Positions 50,169-62,824 are shown, numbered from the stretch's first letter. The stretch is DNA of 64,000 nt from Macrobrachium rosenbergii (GCF_040412425.1 NC_089756.1:10138726-10202725), one strand, 5' to 3'. Program-made: numbers and translations. The notes: a model not told the origin generated them from the sequence alone.

Positions 50169-50362
50169 CAGGCAATCCTGTTATCGGCGGGGGTTCCATT
50201 CCGACAGTGTGACGATAAGCAAAAATTGCTGATAACCAAAAATTGGCAATTTTCGGTACCAATAATCGGAGATTGGCACCTCTGTTAGATATGTATCGAC
50301 CCCGAGTTTCATCACTAGACTAGTGCTGTACAACCGGATCGCCAATAACCAAGGACTGCCTG
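50169..50362. mobile_element. Small TIR element (MITE), copy 2
   Basis: CAGGCAATCC at the left and GGACTGCCTG at the right are inverted repeats (one mismatch), flanked by TA at 50167-50168 and 50363-50364. It shares ttatcggcgggggttcc and accggat with the copy at 47218, in the same orientation. Confidence 0.8.
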
Positions 50363-51749
50363 TATCATTATTGGTAAAGACAGATCCACTTTGAGAGCTA
50401 AATAAATGAGTTGAAGGTCTGGTTATACTATTTAATAATACTGTAATAATAATATATTGTAGCACATCTTGCTCTGTGTTACCTCTGTAATACAGCATCA
50501 TACTCCATTGTCCTTTTACAGGCTGTTGAGCTCTTGCAGGTTTTATGTTGTAAGACATCGCATCAAGTTTTCTTATGTTATCTTTTCTGTACTACGTTTT
50601 CAATGACACCTTTTCAGCATTAATACGCCATCTGACCTCTTGTAGGCTAAACCTGCCATTTTGTCGTACTTCTGAAGTCATCCTCTCAGTATTGGCAGTT
50701 ACGTTTTCAATCCCAATGACATTACCTTCTGGATATTGTACGCCATTGTTGAAACCTGTTGAGCTCATGACTTTGTCCTTGCTTAGACCTTTGAATTCTG
50801 GATATTGTCCTATCCATATTGTAGGCCATCTTTAGCTTGGGTATACCATCCATGGGCTGTCACATCAACCTGGCATTGTATTGTACATCATCCTGCCTAT
50901 GATGTTAACTTTTGTTAGTGTGCAAAGTCCTAGACATTCTCCTTTCTCTATATTGTGCTCTTGATGACATTTGCTCAACATATTTTTGATAGTGTAGGCC
51001 ATCACACTGTCATTATTACCTTCTTGATATTGTAGGACATTGTCCTCTCATATGCCAGAGTTCTTGACATCAACCCCTCAGAGGGCAATGCAGGCCATTA
51101 CCCTCTCAAGAGTTTTTCTCTCATTAAATCATTGAACTTGAGTTTTCCTCTTGTGGGCCATGGAGTTTTTAATGGTGTCATTTTCTCTTGATATTGTGCT
51201 TACAATGACATCCTCTCAGAATTGTAGGCCATCATACACTCTGATTTGCCCTCTTGTAGACCATCACTTACTCTGTGTTACCTTCTCATAGGACACACAC
51301 ACTCAGCATTGCGCTCTTGGTTTGCTCTTCTTATATAAAGTGTTAAGCTCTCATTGCCCCATAACAAATTTTTGTGTCCTTGAATAGTACCTCTCTGCAC
51401 ATATGTGCCATCTTCATGTATGTGCAGTCCTATGAGCCTTGCATCAGGGTTGAAAAATCCCTCTACCCTCAAAGCCTGGAATTCCTTAAAAATTTCATAC
51501 TTAAGAAAAGTATCAAACATATGTAATATTGTAGCTAATGCCCTTGATCCAAGAAATTTAAAATATGGCTGTCACTGGAATTATCAACCAAATGAAACTA
51601 CATATCACTCATCTGAACCAAATGTATCTGTAAATAAAATATAAGATAGAAAAAAGCCATGGTCATCCATCTCACGTACAAATAGCATAAAATACCAGAT
51701 AGAATAGTGCAACAACCAACATGACCTAAGTTTTTTTTACTGCTTTTGA

Positions 51750-52255
51750 TGTAAAGTAATCATACATCACAGAGACCACAAAAACAATACAGTACTTTAA
51801 TAGCAACTTGTGGTCATTAATGGTAAAAAGCCATGAAAAAGTGTATCCTTCTGTCTATAAATTAGAGTACACAGGTTGATCACAATACCAAATATTATAT
51901 GGTAGGCTACATACCATTTCAAGAATGGAGAAAAGAGAGATAAAATGTGTCATAAGTCAGAGCTAACATGTGCACTGAGCCTTCAGAAACCATGGCACTG
52001 CTTATGATGCACAGTAATCATACATCACAGAGACCACAAAAACAATACAGTACTTTAATAGCAACTTGTGGTCATTAAAGTTAAGAAGCAGTGAAAAAGT
52101 TTAGCCTTCAGTCTGTAAATTAGAGTACACAAGTTGAGCATAATACCAAATATTGTATGGTAGGCTACATACCATTTCCAGAATGGAGAAAAGAGAGAAA
52201 ATGTGTCATAAGTCAGAGCCAACATATGCACTGAGCCATAAGAAACCATGGCAGT
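51750..52255. repeat. 258-bp tandem duplication
   Basis: Two adjacent copies offset by 258 bp share long blocks, such as acagtactttaatagcaact, ttagagtacaca and atggtaggctacataccatt, with scattered differences. Confidence 0.95.
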
Positions 52256-52920
52256 TATTTAAAATTGAGAATGTGAGCAGAATTAGGAAGACTAACTCTT
52301 TTTATTTGATAGCTTCATTCTTGTCTGACACTGCAATGCAGTGGGTGGTAGAGCACATATTTTATAAGAGGTTTGTATATCATGGAATGCGTAAAATTGC
52401 TAAATACTTGTGATATTACAAAAAGGCTTTTTTTAACTCTCTATTGAAAATTTTAATCAGAGATCGGGTTTTATCCCACTGTCCTCCATCTTTTGCCTTC
52501 TGATTTTTGCCATTCATAATGATGCTTATATATTACACATTGGTTTTGTGATATTGATCACCATCGAGTTTTCAACATTTTTCTATTGCCCTCTTGAAGC
52601 TAGAAACAGTTTAACTCTTGACACACTGGCTTCTCAGTAAAGTAGTTTCCTTGATGTTGACTTCTTAATACCATAGTCCTGCAAGCTCTCAAATGTTGCC
52701 TCGTCAATATTGTAAGCATTGCGCTCTCACTGGCCATTAAATTCTCAGCTTTGCACTGTCAGTATTGTAGCCAATTAAGATCTTGACATTGCCTTCTTGA
52801 TATCATAGACTGTAGAGCATTAGACATTACCCTTTCAGTACCATAAGCTGTTGAGCTCTGAATATTGTAGGCCATTGAACTCTTGACATTGCTCTCTGGC
52901 ATTCTGTTGGTCTCCATAGT

Positions 52921-53451
52921 GCTGTTCCTGACAACTGGTTATTTAAGGTCTTTCTTGAAATCTTTCATTCCCTGTTAGATTTATATTTCTGTGTTGCTCC
53001 TAGCAGTCTCCAACACTGACTATAGTTGCATTATAGATACCTTCCTGAACAGTTTTGTTAGGCAAGTTTTGCTATCATTGCCCTATTCTTGTCTAGCACC
53101 CTTCAAGATGTGGCAATTTATCCCAGGTAAGGTCTAAATATTGCAGTGGATTCATAACCATTAAGAAAACCGTGTTGGATTTCGGCTAGCAGTACTGAAA
53201 GAAGACCTGTTGAACTTTAAATAATGCAGTTTTTCTCAAGTTTTTTTCTTTAGAAATGTAACAAATTTTTCTTACAGCTATGAACTGATAAAAAATTGAT
53301 ATTTTACACAAGTTCACACTCTAAGAGCCTAAAAACTTCATTGAAATTGGCGTAAGTGGTGTATCTGAAACTGCTAGCTGAAATTGCTTGAGCTTTCATT
53401 TATTTCTTTGCAGAACAACTGGAGAATATTAATTAATAACTTTACTTTCAG
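52921..53451. other. End of the 34-kb intron
   Basis: AT-rich sequence ending in two possible acceptors (about 53413 and 53451). Confidence 0.5.
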
Positions 53452-53717
53452 AGATGACAGTCCCTCTTGGTGGTAAAGCTGGATGGCCCACACAAGTTAT
53501 TGGTCAATCCTCTTTACTTGTTGGTAAAAAGAATTCTCCAGGCTTCATGAATAATGGCAAGACAGCATCTGACAGCAAAATAGATACTGCACTCTTAAGT
53601 GGAATAACTTTTAAACCTGGTCAGCAAGAAGACATTGATTTAAACCAGAAAATTGAGGACCTACGTTCCTGGTTGAACAATGCTCAAGCTATTAGCGCTG
53701 CTCCAAAAGAAGTTTGA
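53452..53717 (+). CDS. CEP164-like terminal exon 13 with stop
   Basis: Phase 1 in, using acceptor tttactttcag at 53450-53451; it runs 88 codons to TGA. The end is LNQKIEDLRSWLNNAQAISA plus a short tail, a helical C-terminus. A second good acceptor (ttctttgcag, AG at about 53412-53413) lies about 38 bp upstream; used in the same phase it would hit TAA within a few codons and give a protein shortened by about 80 residues. The longer open frame makes 53452 the preferred site. Confidence 0.7.
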
Positions 53718-54233
53718 CATATTATAGTGGAGCAACTATTAACTTATCAAATACTGTCTTCCATAATAATATACTGTAGTAAATCTAACCTAAATTTCCA
53801 AATTTGCCAGTATCTATCTAGGCCAAGATTTCGAATTACTGGGAATGATTTTATTAATATTACAAATTTACACTTGGAATCTACATGGTGTAATGTTACC
53901 TTCCTTTCTCTGCATCAATTTTTATTGTTGGTTTGATAGGTAATATTTTCCACAAGAGAATTCAGTTTCAGAAGTTGTAATCTAATTTTATAAAATATGT
54001 TTTTTTATATTAAGGCTACTAGTTATTTAATTATACTTCAGGAAAAGAAATATTGCAGCTCTTTCTCTCCGACTTTCCAGATTGGTTATTGGGAGAGTTC
54101 TTTAAAAATTGGATTAAATGGGAATGGTAGACAGCAATTAGTAACATTCATGAAAGTGCAAAGTGGGGAACTTTTATGTAACTGGAAGTTGGGTAGCCAT
54201 GTGGTACACTTCTTAGATAATAGTGAAAATAAA
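53718..54233 (+). other. Probable 3' UTR of the CEP164-like gene with candidate poly(A) signal
   Basis: AT-rich DNA with no continuing frame after the stop. AATAAA at 54228-54233 is the first clear poly(A) signal in the stretch; cleavage would follow shortly after. The open frame at 53997-54245 has no recognisable product. Confidence 0.4.
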
Positions 54234-54499
54234 ATGTTATTTTAAGCTACCCTTTTGTTGCTCATTCTTTGTATCTTAAGATTAAACTAATTTTTATATG
54301 AAACACATCTAGTCATTCATAATTTTAAATATCTTGTACTGTATTTCTGAAATGTTTATATAATCAGTGTTGTTGTTTTGTTTATCGTTATAATTTAGTA
54401 CTGTATGCACAACTAAATATTTTTTTATATTTTCGGTCTCTTTCCACATTGAAAAATGTATGAATTGATGACTGTGCTACATTTCCAGTTTCATACGAC

Positions 54500-54665
54500 T
54501 AATCTGCAAAAAGTATGTTTTGTGTACAGTAATGTGCCGAAGAATTTTAATTCATTAAGTATTCATATTTTAATTTAGTTTGACTAATCTGCAAAAAATA
54601 TATTTTATGTACAGTGATGTGCTCCATGAATTTTAATTCATTAAGTAATCATATTTTAATTTACT
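54500..54665 (+). repeat. Tandem duplication, about 90-bp unit
   Basis: Two adjacent diverged copies share gactaatctgcaaaaa, then tttgtgtacagt or a close match, then gaattttaattcattaagta. The second copy ends just before the orphan exon candidate. Confidence 0.7.
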
Positions 54666-54678
54666 TTTTTGTCAACAG

Positions 54679-54756
54679 TTTCAAGGGAGCTTTGTCACAG
54701 ATAAAGAGCTCATTGACACCAAATTAAAATACACTGCATATGAACATATTTGGAAG
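54679..54756 (+). CDS. Orphan exon candidate, 26 codons
   Basis: A 78-bp segment, open in frame 1, is bounded by a pyrimidine-rich acceptor (cttttttgtcaacag) and a GT donor (aag|gtactg). Its peptide begins FQGSFVTDKELIDTKLKYTA and ends YEHIWK. It lies about 960 bp beyond the stop of the CEP164-like gene on the same strand. It could be an alternative 3' exon of that gene, part of another gene, or chance. Nothing upstream fixes its phase. Confidence 0.3.
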
Positions 54757-55320
54757 GTACTGTGTCCTTATAGGGTTTCCCATTATATTCACCGTTTGGT
54801 TGTGATGTGACGTTTAGTATGACCTAGTTTAATTACCTGTCTAAATTGATTGTAATAACCTGCCAATCACTTTGTAAGTGACCTGAATTAATAAAAAAAA
54901 GTTTGTTAATATACAGTATGTAAATACATATATTTTTGTACCTAAACAGGCCTTTCTTTTAAGTAACATCCTGAAGAGTATTTGCCAAAATAATTTTACA
55001 GCTGAAAGCCATACAGTTGGCACTGTGTTTATAGTTTAGCTGTTATTTGTGACCAATGGTAAATAATATTACTGTATGCCTAACATCATTTCTTCAAGAT
55101 TATAAACCACCTATCCCATAAGCCTACAAAATTCTCTTTTACCCTGTAACAAGATCAAATACCTTCCCTTTATATATAAATGTAAAAAAGTCTGCAGGAG
55201 AATTTTGAATAATTTGCATAAAAATATTCAGTACTCACCGAAACACTTCCTCGTCTTCGATGATTTCCCCTACCCTCAGAGTAAAATGATGCTATAATTC
55301 ATCATCAAACACAGGATGGT
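54757..55320. other. Intergenic or intronic AT-rich DNA
   Basis: No supported feature. Confidence 0.4.
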
Positions 55321-56040
55321 ACCTCCACTAGACAATGATTCTTAATGTTGTTACTGAAGGTTGATGAGAGCTGTATGAGGGATAGCTCGTAAGTGGAGGG
55401 TAGAACAATGTAATTCTCACGGTGCGGCATTCTTCTCCAGCATCTGTGCATATAGCCATAGATCTGCAGTTAGTACGGACACGCTGGTACCACACGCACA
55501 CACACCCACCGTTGATGGCATCCACATTTATAAAGGTAGTTAAACAAAAACACCAATCATCTTCAGAATCTCACAGGGCTTGCCCACAGGAGTTGTCCTT
55601 AAATGAGGAACTGAAAATGGAGCCAAAGTAAAGCTTGAAGAAGTCTGACAAATTTGTGAGGAAAAACTGATGGGAACAAATTTAAAATAACAGGCAGAGG
55701 GCAATGCAGTTGGGGGGCTGGAAGGTGGTTGCAGGAATTTTTGCTACCATTCAGTGAGTGCCATGGAAGGCATACTAAGCAATAACTCCAGAAGGGAAAT
55801 GGCATCCTTCAATGTGTAAGGATAGCCTGAAAACCACCCTCGTGTCTAATACCTTGGAAGCTTTTGCCTCTTCTTCCATAACAATATTACCTTCTGCTAA
55901 TTGCTCTTGCTTGATCATCATCAACCCCTCATTGGACAGTGGCTTTTCTTTGTCTCAAGCAGCTCACTCAGCAACACCCTCTTTTTCCAGACTGATCTTG
56001 CGTAACATGAAGTCCAATGGAACCCCGTAAGTCATGAACA
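55320..56040 (-). pseudogene. Possible Tigger/pogo transposase C-terminal remnant
   Basis: On the - strand, one frame at about 56040-55830 reads VPLDFMLRKISLEKEGVAE, two stops, then DKEKPLSNEGLMMIKQEQLA. The second part resembles the 'PLTNEELxELxxQ' segment near the C-terminus of Tigger transposases. Pro/Ser-rich frames after it (55800-55520) and a final short frame (55525-55328) could be the tail. Frameshifts and stops make it non-functional. The family call is from one motif and may be wrong. Confidence 0.35.
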
Positions 56041-57440
56041 CATCAAGGACATCCTCTTTCACACAAAGAGTTGAGTGTAGTAGAGTAAAAATTGGTCCAA
56101 AACATCAACAGAGATAATGGTTACAATCTTGATACTGAAGTCCCTCCCATACTCCTTTACCTTCCTATCACGTTAAGTTCAGAAACTGGACCAAGCCCTT
56201 CAGTGTATATAGCTGACTGTATTTCCCTCCAGCACCTTGGACATCATTCAGCCAATCAATACAGAATTTACATTAATACTAATAATATACAGTATAAATC
56301 TTCATAGAAAGTGTCAGAGGCCATTCCAAGTTGAAAATGCCGCTTCTCGCCCTCCACACAAACTAAGTCGCCTGACTGAGCAGTTGTTATGAAATCACTT
56401 CCACTCCAGGGCATCATGTATTAACGCTACTCACTCGTAAGCATGTACAACGTGACTGCACTTAAGGGAGTGTAACCTTTTGCACTGCAAGTTAAAACAC
56501 TTACTTTGATTTTCCAAAATTTAATGCAGCCAACTACTCACAATAATGGGACATTAGGGAGAAATAAATTAACTGCACTGTATCTTTTGTCCACTTGCCA
56601 ATAAGGGAAGGAAAAAAAAAGTATCTGCAGCTTAGATGAAGAACTGGATAGATTACTGCTAAATACATTATGGGTGCAAAGTGCCTGTATTATTCTTTGA
56701 ACTGGACTCATGGGTACTGAAAGAAAATTGCTGAGTTTGAAAATGTTATAAAATTTTAATATTTATGGCCAGAATGTGGCAGAAAGAAAACCAGACTGTT
56801 TGGATGTGACGTACAGAGATGAAGAACCTAAGTCAGTAGATATGGAAGCAACAGGGTGAAGATTTGTTGGAAGGTCTTAATTGGGTAAAAGGGATAGCTG
56901 AAGACCCAGACCTAATGGGAGTGAAGGCCACAAGTATGTGGGACAAAAATGAGTTGAGAGTACTAATACAAGTACACCAACAGAGCAAAGAATAAATGAA
57001 TATGTAATCATGTAGTGAAAATACTGTACCACCTAAATAATGACTTTGCTTATTAAGTTTTAACCTACAGCTTCATCATGAAAATGTCTTTTTGTATAAA
57101 CAAATCTGCATAATGCATGATAGTTATTAGATCTGTAAAGAACTTTTAAAAGATTTTCAAAGTGTAGCACGTAAGTTCAAGTAACTATTACACTCACTAG
57201 TTGTACAAAAAATTAATTATTTATATTTTACTTTTGACAATTTTTAATAAATGCTAAAATGAAAATCAGCCAAGCTGTTGCTCTGGTAACTTTCATATGC
57301 TTAAATAAAACACACTACTTAAAACTGATGACTCTATCTACCATGATCAAGACTTTCTGGATCCTCAACCATGAATTTTATAACTGTTTACAGCCACACA
57401 GTATACACTGTTAATCAAACAAATGCTTACAGTGAAGATA
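56041..57440. other. Intergenic DNA, nothing recognised
   Basis: Mixed-composition then AT-rich DNA with no supported gene. Confidence 0.4.
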
Positions 57441-59610
57441 ACTATATTGTACTTACAAAAAAAAAAAAAAAAAAATGAAAAGGATGCTTGTGGGGTTTCA
57501 TTCTATTAACACAACTTTCTCCCCTTACTGAAAATAAGATCCACTGGTTTAAAAACAAAATATTCCTTAACATAAACTTCCACATACCTTGTAATACTTT
57601 TACAGTAATGAACAACACAGTGCCAACATGTACTATGCTACTTGATGGCAAATTTGATCTCTTTATCCTTGTCTTCTTAATCACATTTTACAAAAACTAT
57701 TCTACTAATTCTTTTAAGTACATTTTACCCATAAAAACTCCAAAACTTTTCCCTACAATTTGTTTATTTCTTTGATGATTTTGCTACATATTAGATCCAA
57801 ACTATTGAAGGAGGTAGGTTCTCAAAGATTTTTTAAAATTTAATTTTCCCAGACACAAACCATTGTCTTAGATAGCCTTTTGTTTTGGTTCAGATCAATG
57901 CTTCAAACCAAACTATATGGCTACCTCATGATATAGTCTAGTATGAACATTTGGAAGTACCACTGCATAGTACTAATAAAACATTGATATTGAATGACTT
58001 AAATCAATTACCGGAGCAAAATAAGCTGCTGTATTCAGAGAAAGTATTTTTCATTCTCCTTCCATATTTCAGCACATTAGTCAAACAGCTCAATGTTAAA
58101 TCTGCCCACAAATTAAAAAGTCTACTTCAGATATTGATCATATCATCTCAAAATCTGTACTACATGCTCTTAAAAAGTACACCTCTACACATGCATTAGA
58201 ATGAAATTTTTAAGAAAGTAATTTTTATACAGATCGCTACACAATGAAAACTCATTAATTCCAAATATCCTCTCCTTAAAATGTATACAATGTGAAATGG
58301 AAATGGAAGTACAGTAATATGAACATTAAATAAAATGCTTACTTTTAATATCACCTACCCTAATCACTAAACTCTTCTCCAGTTACTATATCACTGGTGT
58401 GATCTCATGTGAGTATGAGTGTGCCATTAACCTATAATGATCAATTTCAGCAGGCAATTTCAAATCCGATTTTAACACATTTAAGAACCTGTATATCCAT
58501 CAATTACTAATAGGAAAAATTTACAAACAATGGACATATTAAATCCTACCCTCCAAGCACCTGTTATAATGAGGTACTACTTTACTGGAAATATTCTAAA
58601 GGTTCAACATTTCTTGCATCAGTAAACCACTCATCTTTGTCTCCACCAACTTTATATTTCATTGAAAATATTCTTGAAATAATGGCAAGGGAAATGACCA
58701 AGCACTAATGCCCAGAATTCTTTTTCCAGACCCACAACAACAACTCTTACTTATCTTCTCATGAGAGGTAGTCAATATACAACTATCATTTAAAAGACCT
58801 GTTTTAAACAATTCTCAATACCATTTTATTTGCATGAGCACCAAGTCTTAATATTTGCAAATGGCAGTGCTATGAGTATCAGTTTACTAAGTAGAAACAT
58901 TGTTTTAATTAAGAATGGATGTGTCTTTCTTTAAAACATGAGATCTAGTTATTAACAAATCATGAGATCTACTATGACAAAGTATTAAATCTAGATTTTT
59001 CTATGTAGCACAACTGTTCTTTTAATATAATCTTTGAGCTGTTGCACCACAAAGAACAAATGATGTCACACAAAAGTTAAGTCTCTCCTGAAATTTAAAT
59101 TACACAAGTAAGAAAATACTTTTAGCATATATGAAGATTCCTGTAGAGCTAAACTCAACAGTAAAAATTATTGTGACACTGCATTCAATACAAAACTGTG
59201 TACTAGTAATAAAACACTACCTTTGTTACCTGAAAAAGGTACGGTAACTGACAAATGCACACCAAAAAACAATGTTGTTCACCTCATATAATACTACAAA
59301 CATGATACTAAACCACAAATTCAGTCATTTACAAACAGACATCCCACACATAACAAAATACAAATAATTCTATATTATGGCTTACAAAATAGTAAATACC
59401 TTGAGAAAGTAGAAAAGGACTTAAATCTTAAAAGCCCTATGAAACATCTGAAAACCGCTCAACTAATACTGATTTATCTAGATACAGTATAAAACCTGTG
59501 TCAGAAACAGTACTTTCTGTTCAAAGCACCAACATTGGTACTGTATCAATAACACATTAAGAGAAGCTGTCTTTCTGTAACAACAATGTATTGTATTCTA
59601 AAAACATGTC
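57441..59610 (-). other. Region downstream of the METTL7-like stop, possible long 3' UTR
   Basis: More than 2 kb of AT-rich DNA with no gene on either strand, bounded on the left by an A-run (57459-57476 on +). Several TTTATT motifs (AATAAA on the - strand), for example near 57765, could serve as poly(A) signals, but none is singled out. Confidence 0.3.
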
Positions 59611-59871
59611 TTATTTTTCTGCAATTCCTTTGAGCTGGGGTTTAATGAGATAGAGTAAAATATTAGAAATAGGAGCATAAAATCGTTCACCATCAACCTT
59701 TGAGAAACCTGCTTTCTCAATATACGGTAACATGTCTCTATTAAGACAGCAACCATCAAAGAGGAAAGGCCATAGTCTGCATGAAGTTAGAAAATCCTGA
59801 ATCTTTTGTCTCCAGAAGTGCTTCTTGGGGTCAAACTCTCGAATATGCTCCAAGAAATAAAACTTCCCTCC
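59611..59871 (-). CDS. METTL7: Terminal exon of a METTL7/TMT1-like SAM-dependent methyltransferase
   Basis: On the - strand, an acceptor (tttcttttgcag) precedes an 86-codon open segment starting GGKFYFLEHIREF and ending LKGIAEK, stop. The pattern Gly-Gly-x-(aromatic/hydrophobic)-x-Leu-Glu-His, a Trp-rich middle and FDGCCLNRD followed by an Ile/Glu helix and Phe is typical of the C-terminal third of METTL7A/B (TMT1A/B), membrane-associated thiol S-methyltransferases of the ER and lipid droplets. The GCCLNR stretch aligns with the family's conserved GCxLTR. The SAM-binding Rossmann exons must lie beyond the right edge; the intron upstream is occupied by an I-like retrotransposon. Its 3' end faces that of the CEP164-like gene. 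Confidence 0.75.
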   Translation of the reverse strand, partial: GGKFYFLEHIREFDPKKHFWRQKIQDFLTSCRLWPFLFDGCCLNRDMLPYIEKAGFSKVDGERFYAPISNILLYLIKPQLKGIAEK

Positions 59872-59880
59872 CTGCAAAAG

Positions 59881-60083
59881 AAATGCAACACTAAGTTATG
59901 CAGAATAAAAACCCAGAAATCTTTTAAAGAATCCATACCACCACATGATGACATTACAACCAGCTTCTAATGATTAAGTACTGTATATTTCAAATATAAG
60001 CATATTCAGATACTATAATAAAGCCCTCTGGCGACCAGATGGGTAAAGATGTCAGAAAATCAGCAAGGAACCTGATACAGATA
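59881..60083 (-). other. Intron of the METTL7-like gene
   Basis: Short AT-rich segment between the terminal exon acceptor and the 3' end of the I-like element. Confidence 0.5.
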
Positions 60084-60497
60084 CAATTATTATTATTATT
60101 AAAATAGTTTAACCAGACCACTGAGCTGACCATCAGCTCTCATAGGGCTGGCCCGAAGGATTATGATGAAATGACAAGTCTAGGCTAGAAGCCTAGCACT
60201 GGGACCTAATAGGTCACTTGTCAATGATGATGAACGAAAATGAAAATTAAATTAAAAGCTGTAAAAAGGCATACGCTTTCATACTGGAAAACACTCACAC
60301 AATAAATACATTTAAACTCATGCTTCTATACATTCTCACTAAAAAGGTATATCAAAATTCAAAATAAATTAAGTAAAATCATAAAATTTACTTGTTTTAA
60401 AATTCATTATACTGATTGATTATTTTTTTTATATTTTTCCAATTAATTTGCAGCTTCTCATAAACATTAAAATGGGTGCTATTGAGAATGTTGAAGA

Positions 60498-60641
60498 TTA
60501 TGACAAAATTTCTTCTATCGGTCTATTTCCAAAATTTGATAATCGCTGCAGGTTATATTTTAGACATTCACACAGTATATGCTTAACTGTTATCAGCACA
60601 TTGCAATCTGGGCATTTGGGAAGAGGGCCATGGACTGTTCA
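60498..60641 (-). pseudogene. I-like element: C-terminal Cys/His knuckle
   Basis: The - strand frame reads HGPLPKCPDCNVLITVKHIL then CECLKYN, with C-x2-C-x8-H-x3-C, the zinc knuckle that follows RNase H in many insect and crustacean I/Jockey-type elements. It ends at TAA (60498-60500). It is one base out of frame with the RNase H part on the other side of the TTAA element. Confidence 0.75.
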
Positions 60642-60645
60642 TTAA

Positions 60646-62824
60646 CCCTTAAACGCTTGAAGCCCTATTTACAAAAAACGTCTCCCATATGCCATTATGT
60701 TCGGTGAGTTAGCGCCAAGCGGAAAAAAGTTTTTCAAAAATCACAGCACGCTTAGTTTTTAAGATTAAGAGTTCATTTTGGCTCATTTTTTTCATTGCCT
60801 GAAGTTTAGTATGCAACCATCAGAAATGAAAAAATATCATTATCATATATAAATATTGGAATATATGACAGCGAAAAAAAAAGCTCGTATACAATTGTAT
60901 ACAAATCGAACTGTAAGCAAAACGGTTAAAGCTAATGAGTTAATTTTTTTTAGTTGTATTGTACACTAAATTGCGATGATTTTAGTATATAACAAATTTT
61001 AAAACGATCAAAGCAACACAGAGAAAATATTATCACAAAATGATGCATGAATTCGTAACACCGGACGTAAAAAATGTTTTTTCAAAAATTCACCATAAAT
61101 CGAAATATTGTGCTAGAGACTTCCCGTTTGTTGAAAAATGAAGCTAATTGATTGAATATTACTAGACTGTAAGTGTTTTAGCTTACAATGGCAGTTTTCG
61201 ACCATTTCGGTCGAGTTAAAGTTGACCGAAAGTCTAATTTTTTCTATTTATCGTGATTTATATGGAAATATTTCAAAACTGATAAAAGCTACAACCATGA
61301 GTTATTTTTTGTTGTATTGTACATGAAATTGTGCACATTTTCGTATATAAAACTTTATGTAACGACTAATATAAAGCGGTGCAAATATTACGACAACGAG
61401 ACGAAAGAATTTCTGAGATGTTCGGACGAGTTACCGCGCAGACGTAAGGAAAATGTTTTTTTCAAAAATTCACCATAAATCGAAATATTGTGCTAGAGAC
61501 TTCCAATTTATTGCAAAATGAAGTTAAACGATTGAATATTATTAGAATGTAAGAGTTTTAGCTTACAATTGCGTTTTTTGACCATTTCGGTCGAGTTAAA
61601 GTTGACCAAAGGTTGAAATTTTGGCAGTTATCGTGATTTATGTGAAAATATTTCAAAACTGATAAAAGCTACAACCATGAGCTATTTTCTGTTGTATTCT
61701 ACATGAAATTGCACACATTTTTATATATAAAAGTTTATGTAACGACTAATGTAAAACGATGCAAACACGACAACATGACGAAAGAATTTCTGATATGTTC
61801 GCCGAAGTTACAGAGCGCAGACGGCAATAAAAAAAATTTTTTTCAGAAATTCACCATAAATCGAAATATTGTGCTAGAGACTTCCAGTTTATTGAAAAAT
61901 GAAGGTACATGATTGAATATTACTAGAATGTAAGAGTTTTAGCTTATAATTGCGTTTTTTTACCATTTCGGTTGAGTTAAAGTTGACCAAAGGTTGAAAT
62001 TTTGGCAGTTATTGTGATTTATATGAAAATATTTCAAAACTGATAAAAGCTACAACCATGAGTTATTTTCTGTTGTATTCTACATGAAATTGCGCACATT
62101 TCCATATATAAAACTTTATGTAACGACTAATATAAAACAGTGCAAACAATACGACAACGTGGCGAAAGAATTTCTGGGCGGACGTAAGGAAAAAGTTTTT
62201 TCAAAAATTCACCATAAATCGAAATATTGTGCTAGAGACTTCCAATTGGTTGAAAAATGAAGGTAAATGATTGAATATTACTAGATCATAAGAGTTTTAG
62301 CTTAAAATTGCGTTTTGACCATTTCGGTCGAGTCAAAGTTGACCGAAGGTTGAAATTTTGGCAGTTATCGTGGTTTATATGAAAATATTTCCAAACTGAT
62401 AAAAGCTACAACCATGGGTTGTATTTTGCTGTATTGTACATGAAATTGCGCACATTTTCATATATAAAACTTTATGTAACGGCTAATATAGAACAGTGCA
62501 AAAATTACGACAAAATGACGAAAGAATTTATGAAATTTTCGGCTGAGTTACAATACCGTGCGTAAGAAAAAGTTTTTTCAAAATTCACCATAAATCGAAA
62601 TATTGTGCTAGAGACTTCCAATTTGTTGCAAAATGAAGGTACATGATTGAATATTACTAGAATGTAAAAGTTTTAGCTTACAATTGCGTTTTTTCGACCA
62701 TTTCGGTCGAGTCAAAGTTGACCGAAGGTTGAAATTTTTTGTAGTCGACATACGGTTTAACGTTACTCGGCACCCAACAGACAATTTTAGTCGACGTATG
62801 ATACGTCCAATAGGCGTTTAAGGG
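60646..62824. mobile_element. TTAA-flanked piggyBac-like non-autonomous element, copy 2
   Basis: 2179 bp, flanked by TTAA at 60642-60645 and 62825-62828, ends cccttaaacgc and (reverse complement) cccttaaacgcc. Five tandem units with ttcaccataaat at 61089, 61469, 61850, 62208 and 62584. Same orientation and order as copy 1, with scattered substitutions and short indels. It sits inside the coding region of the I-like retrotransposon. Confidence 0.88.

Larger units (their letters stand above)
49030..52920. repeat. Degenerate minisatellite of about 35-50 bp units
   Basis: Over nearly 4 kb, diverged copies of a theme close to ttgtaggccatcaagctct followed by tgacattg and ccttctcagtat recur dozens of times (for example 49110, 49200, 49380, 49530, 49830, 50000, 50820, 50990, 51220, 52780, 52850). 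It is interrupted by a MITE (50169-50362) and by a 258-bp tandem duplication (51750-52255). Confidence 0.75.
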
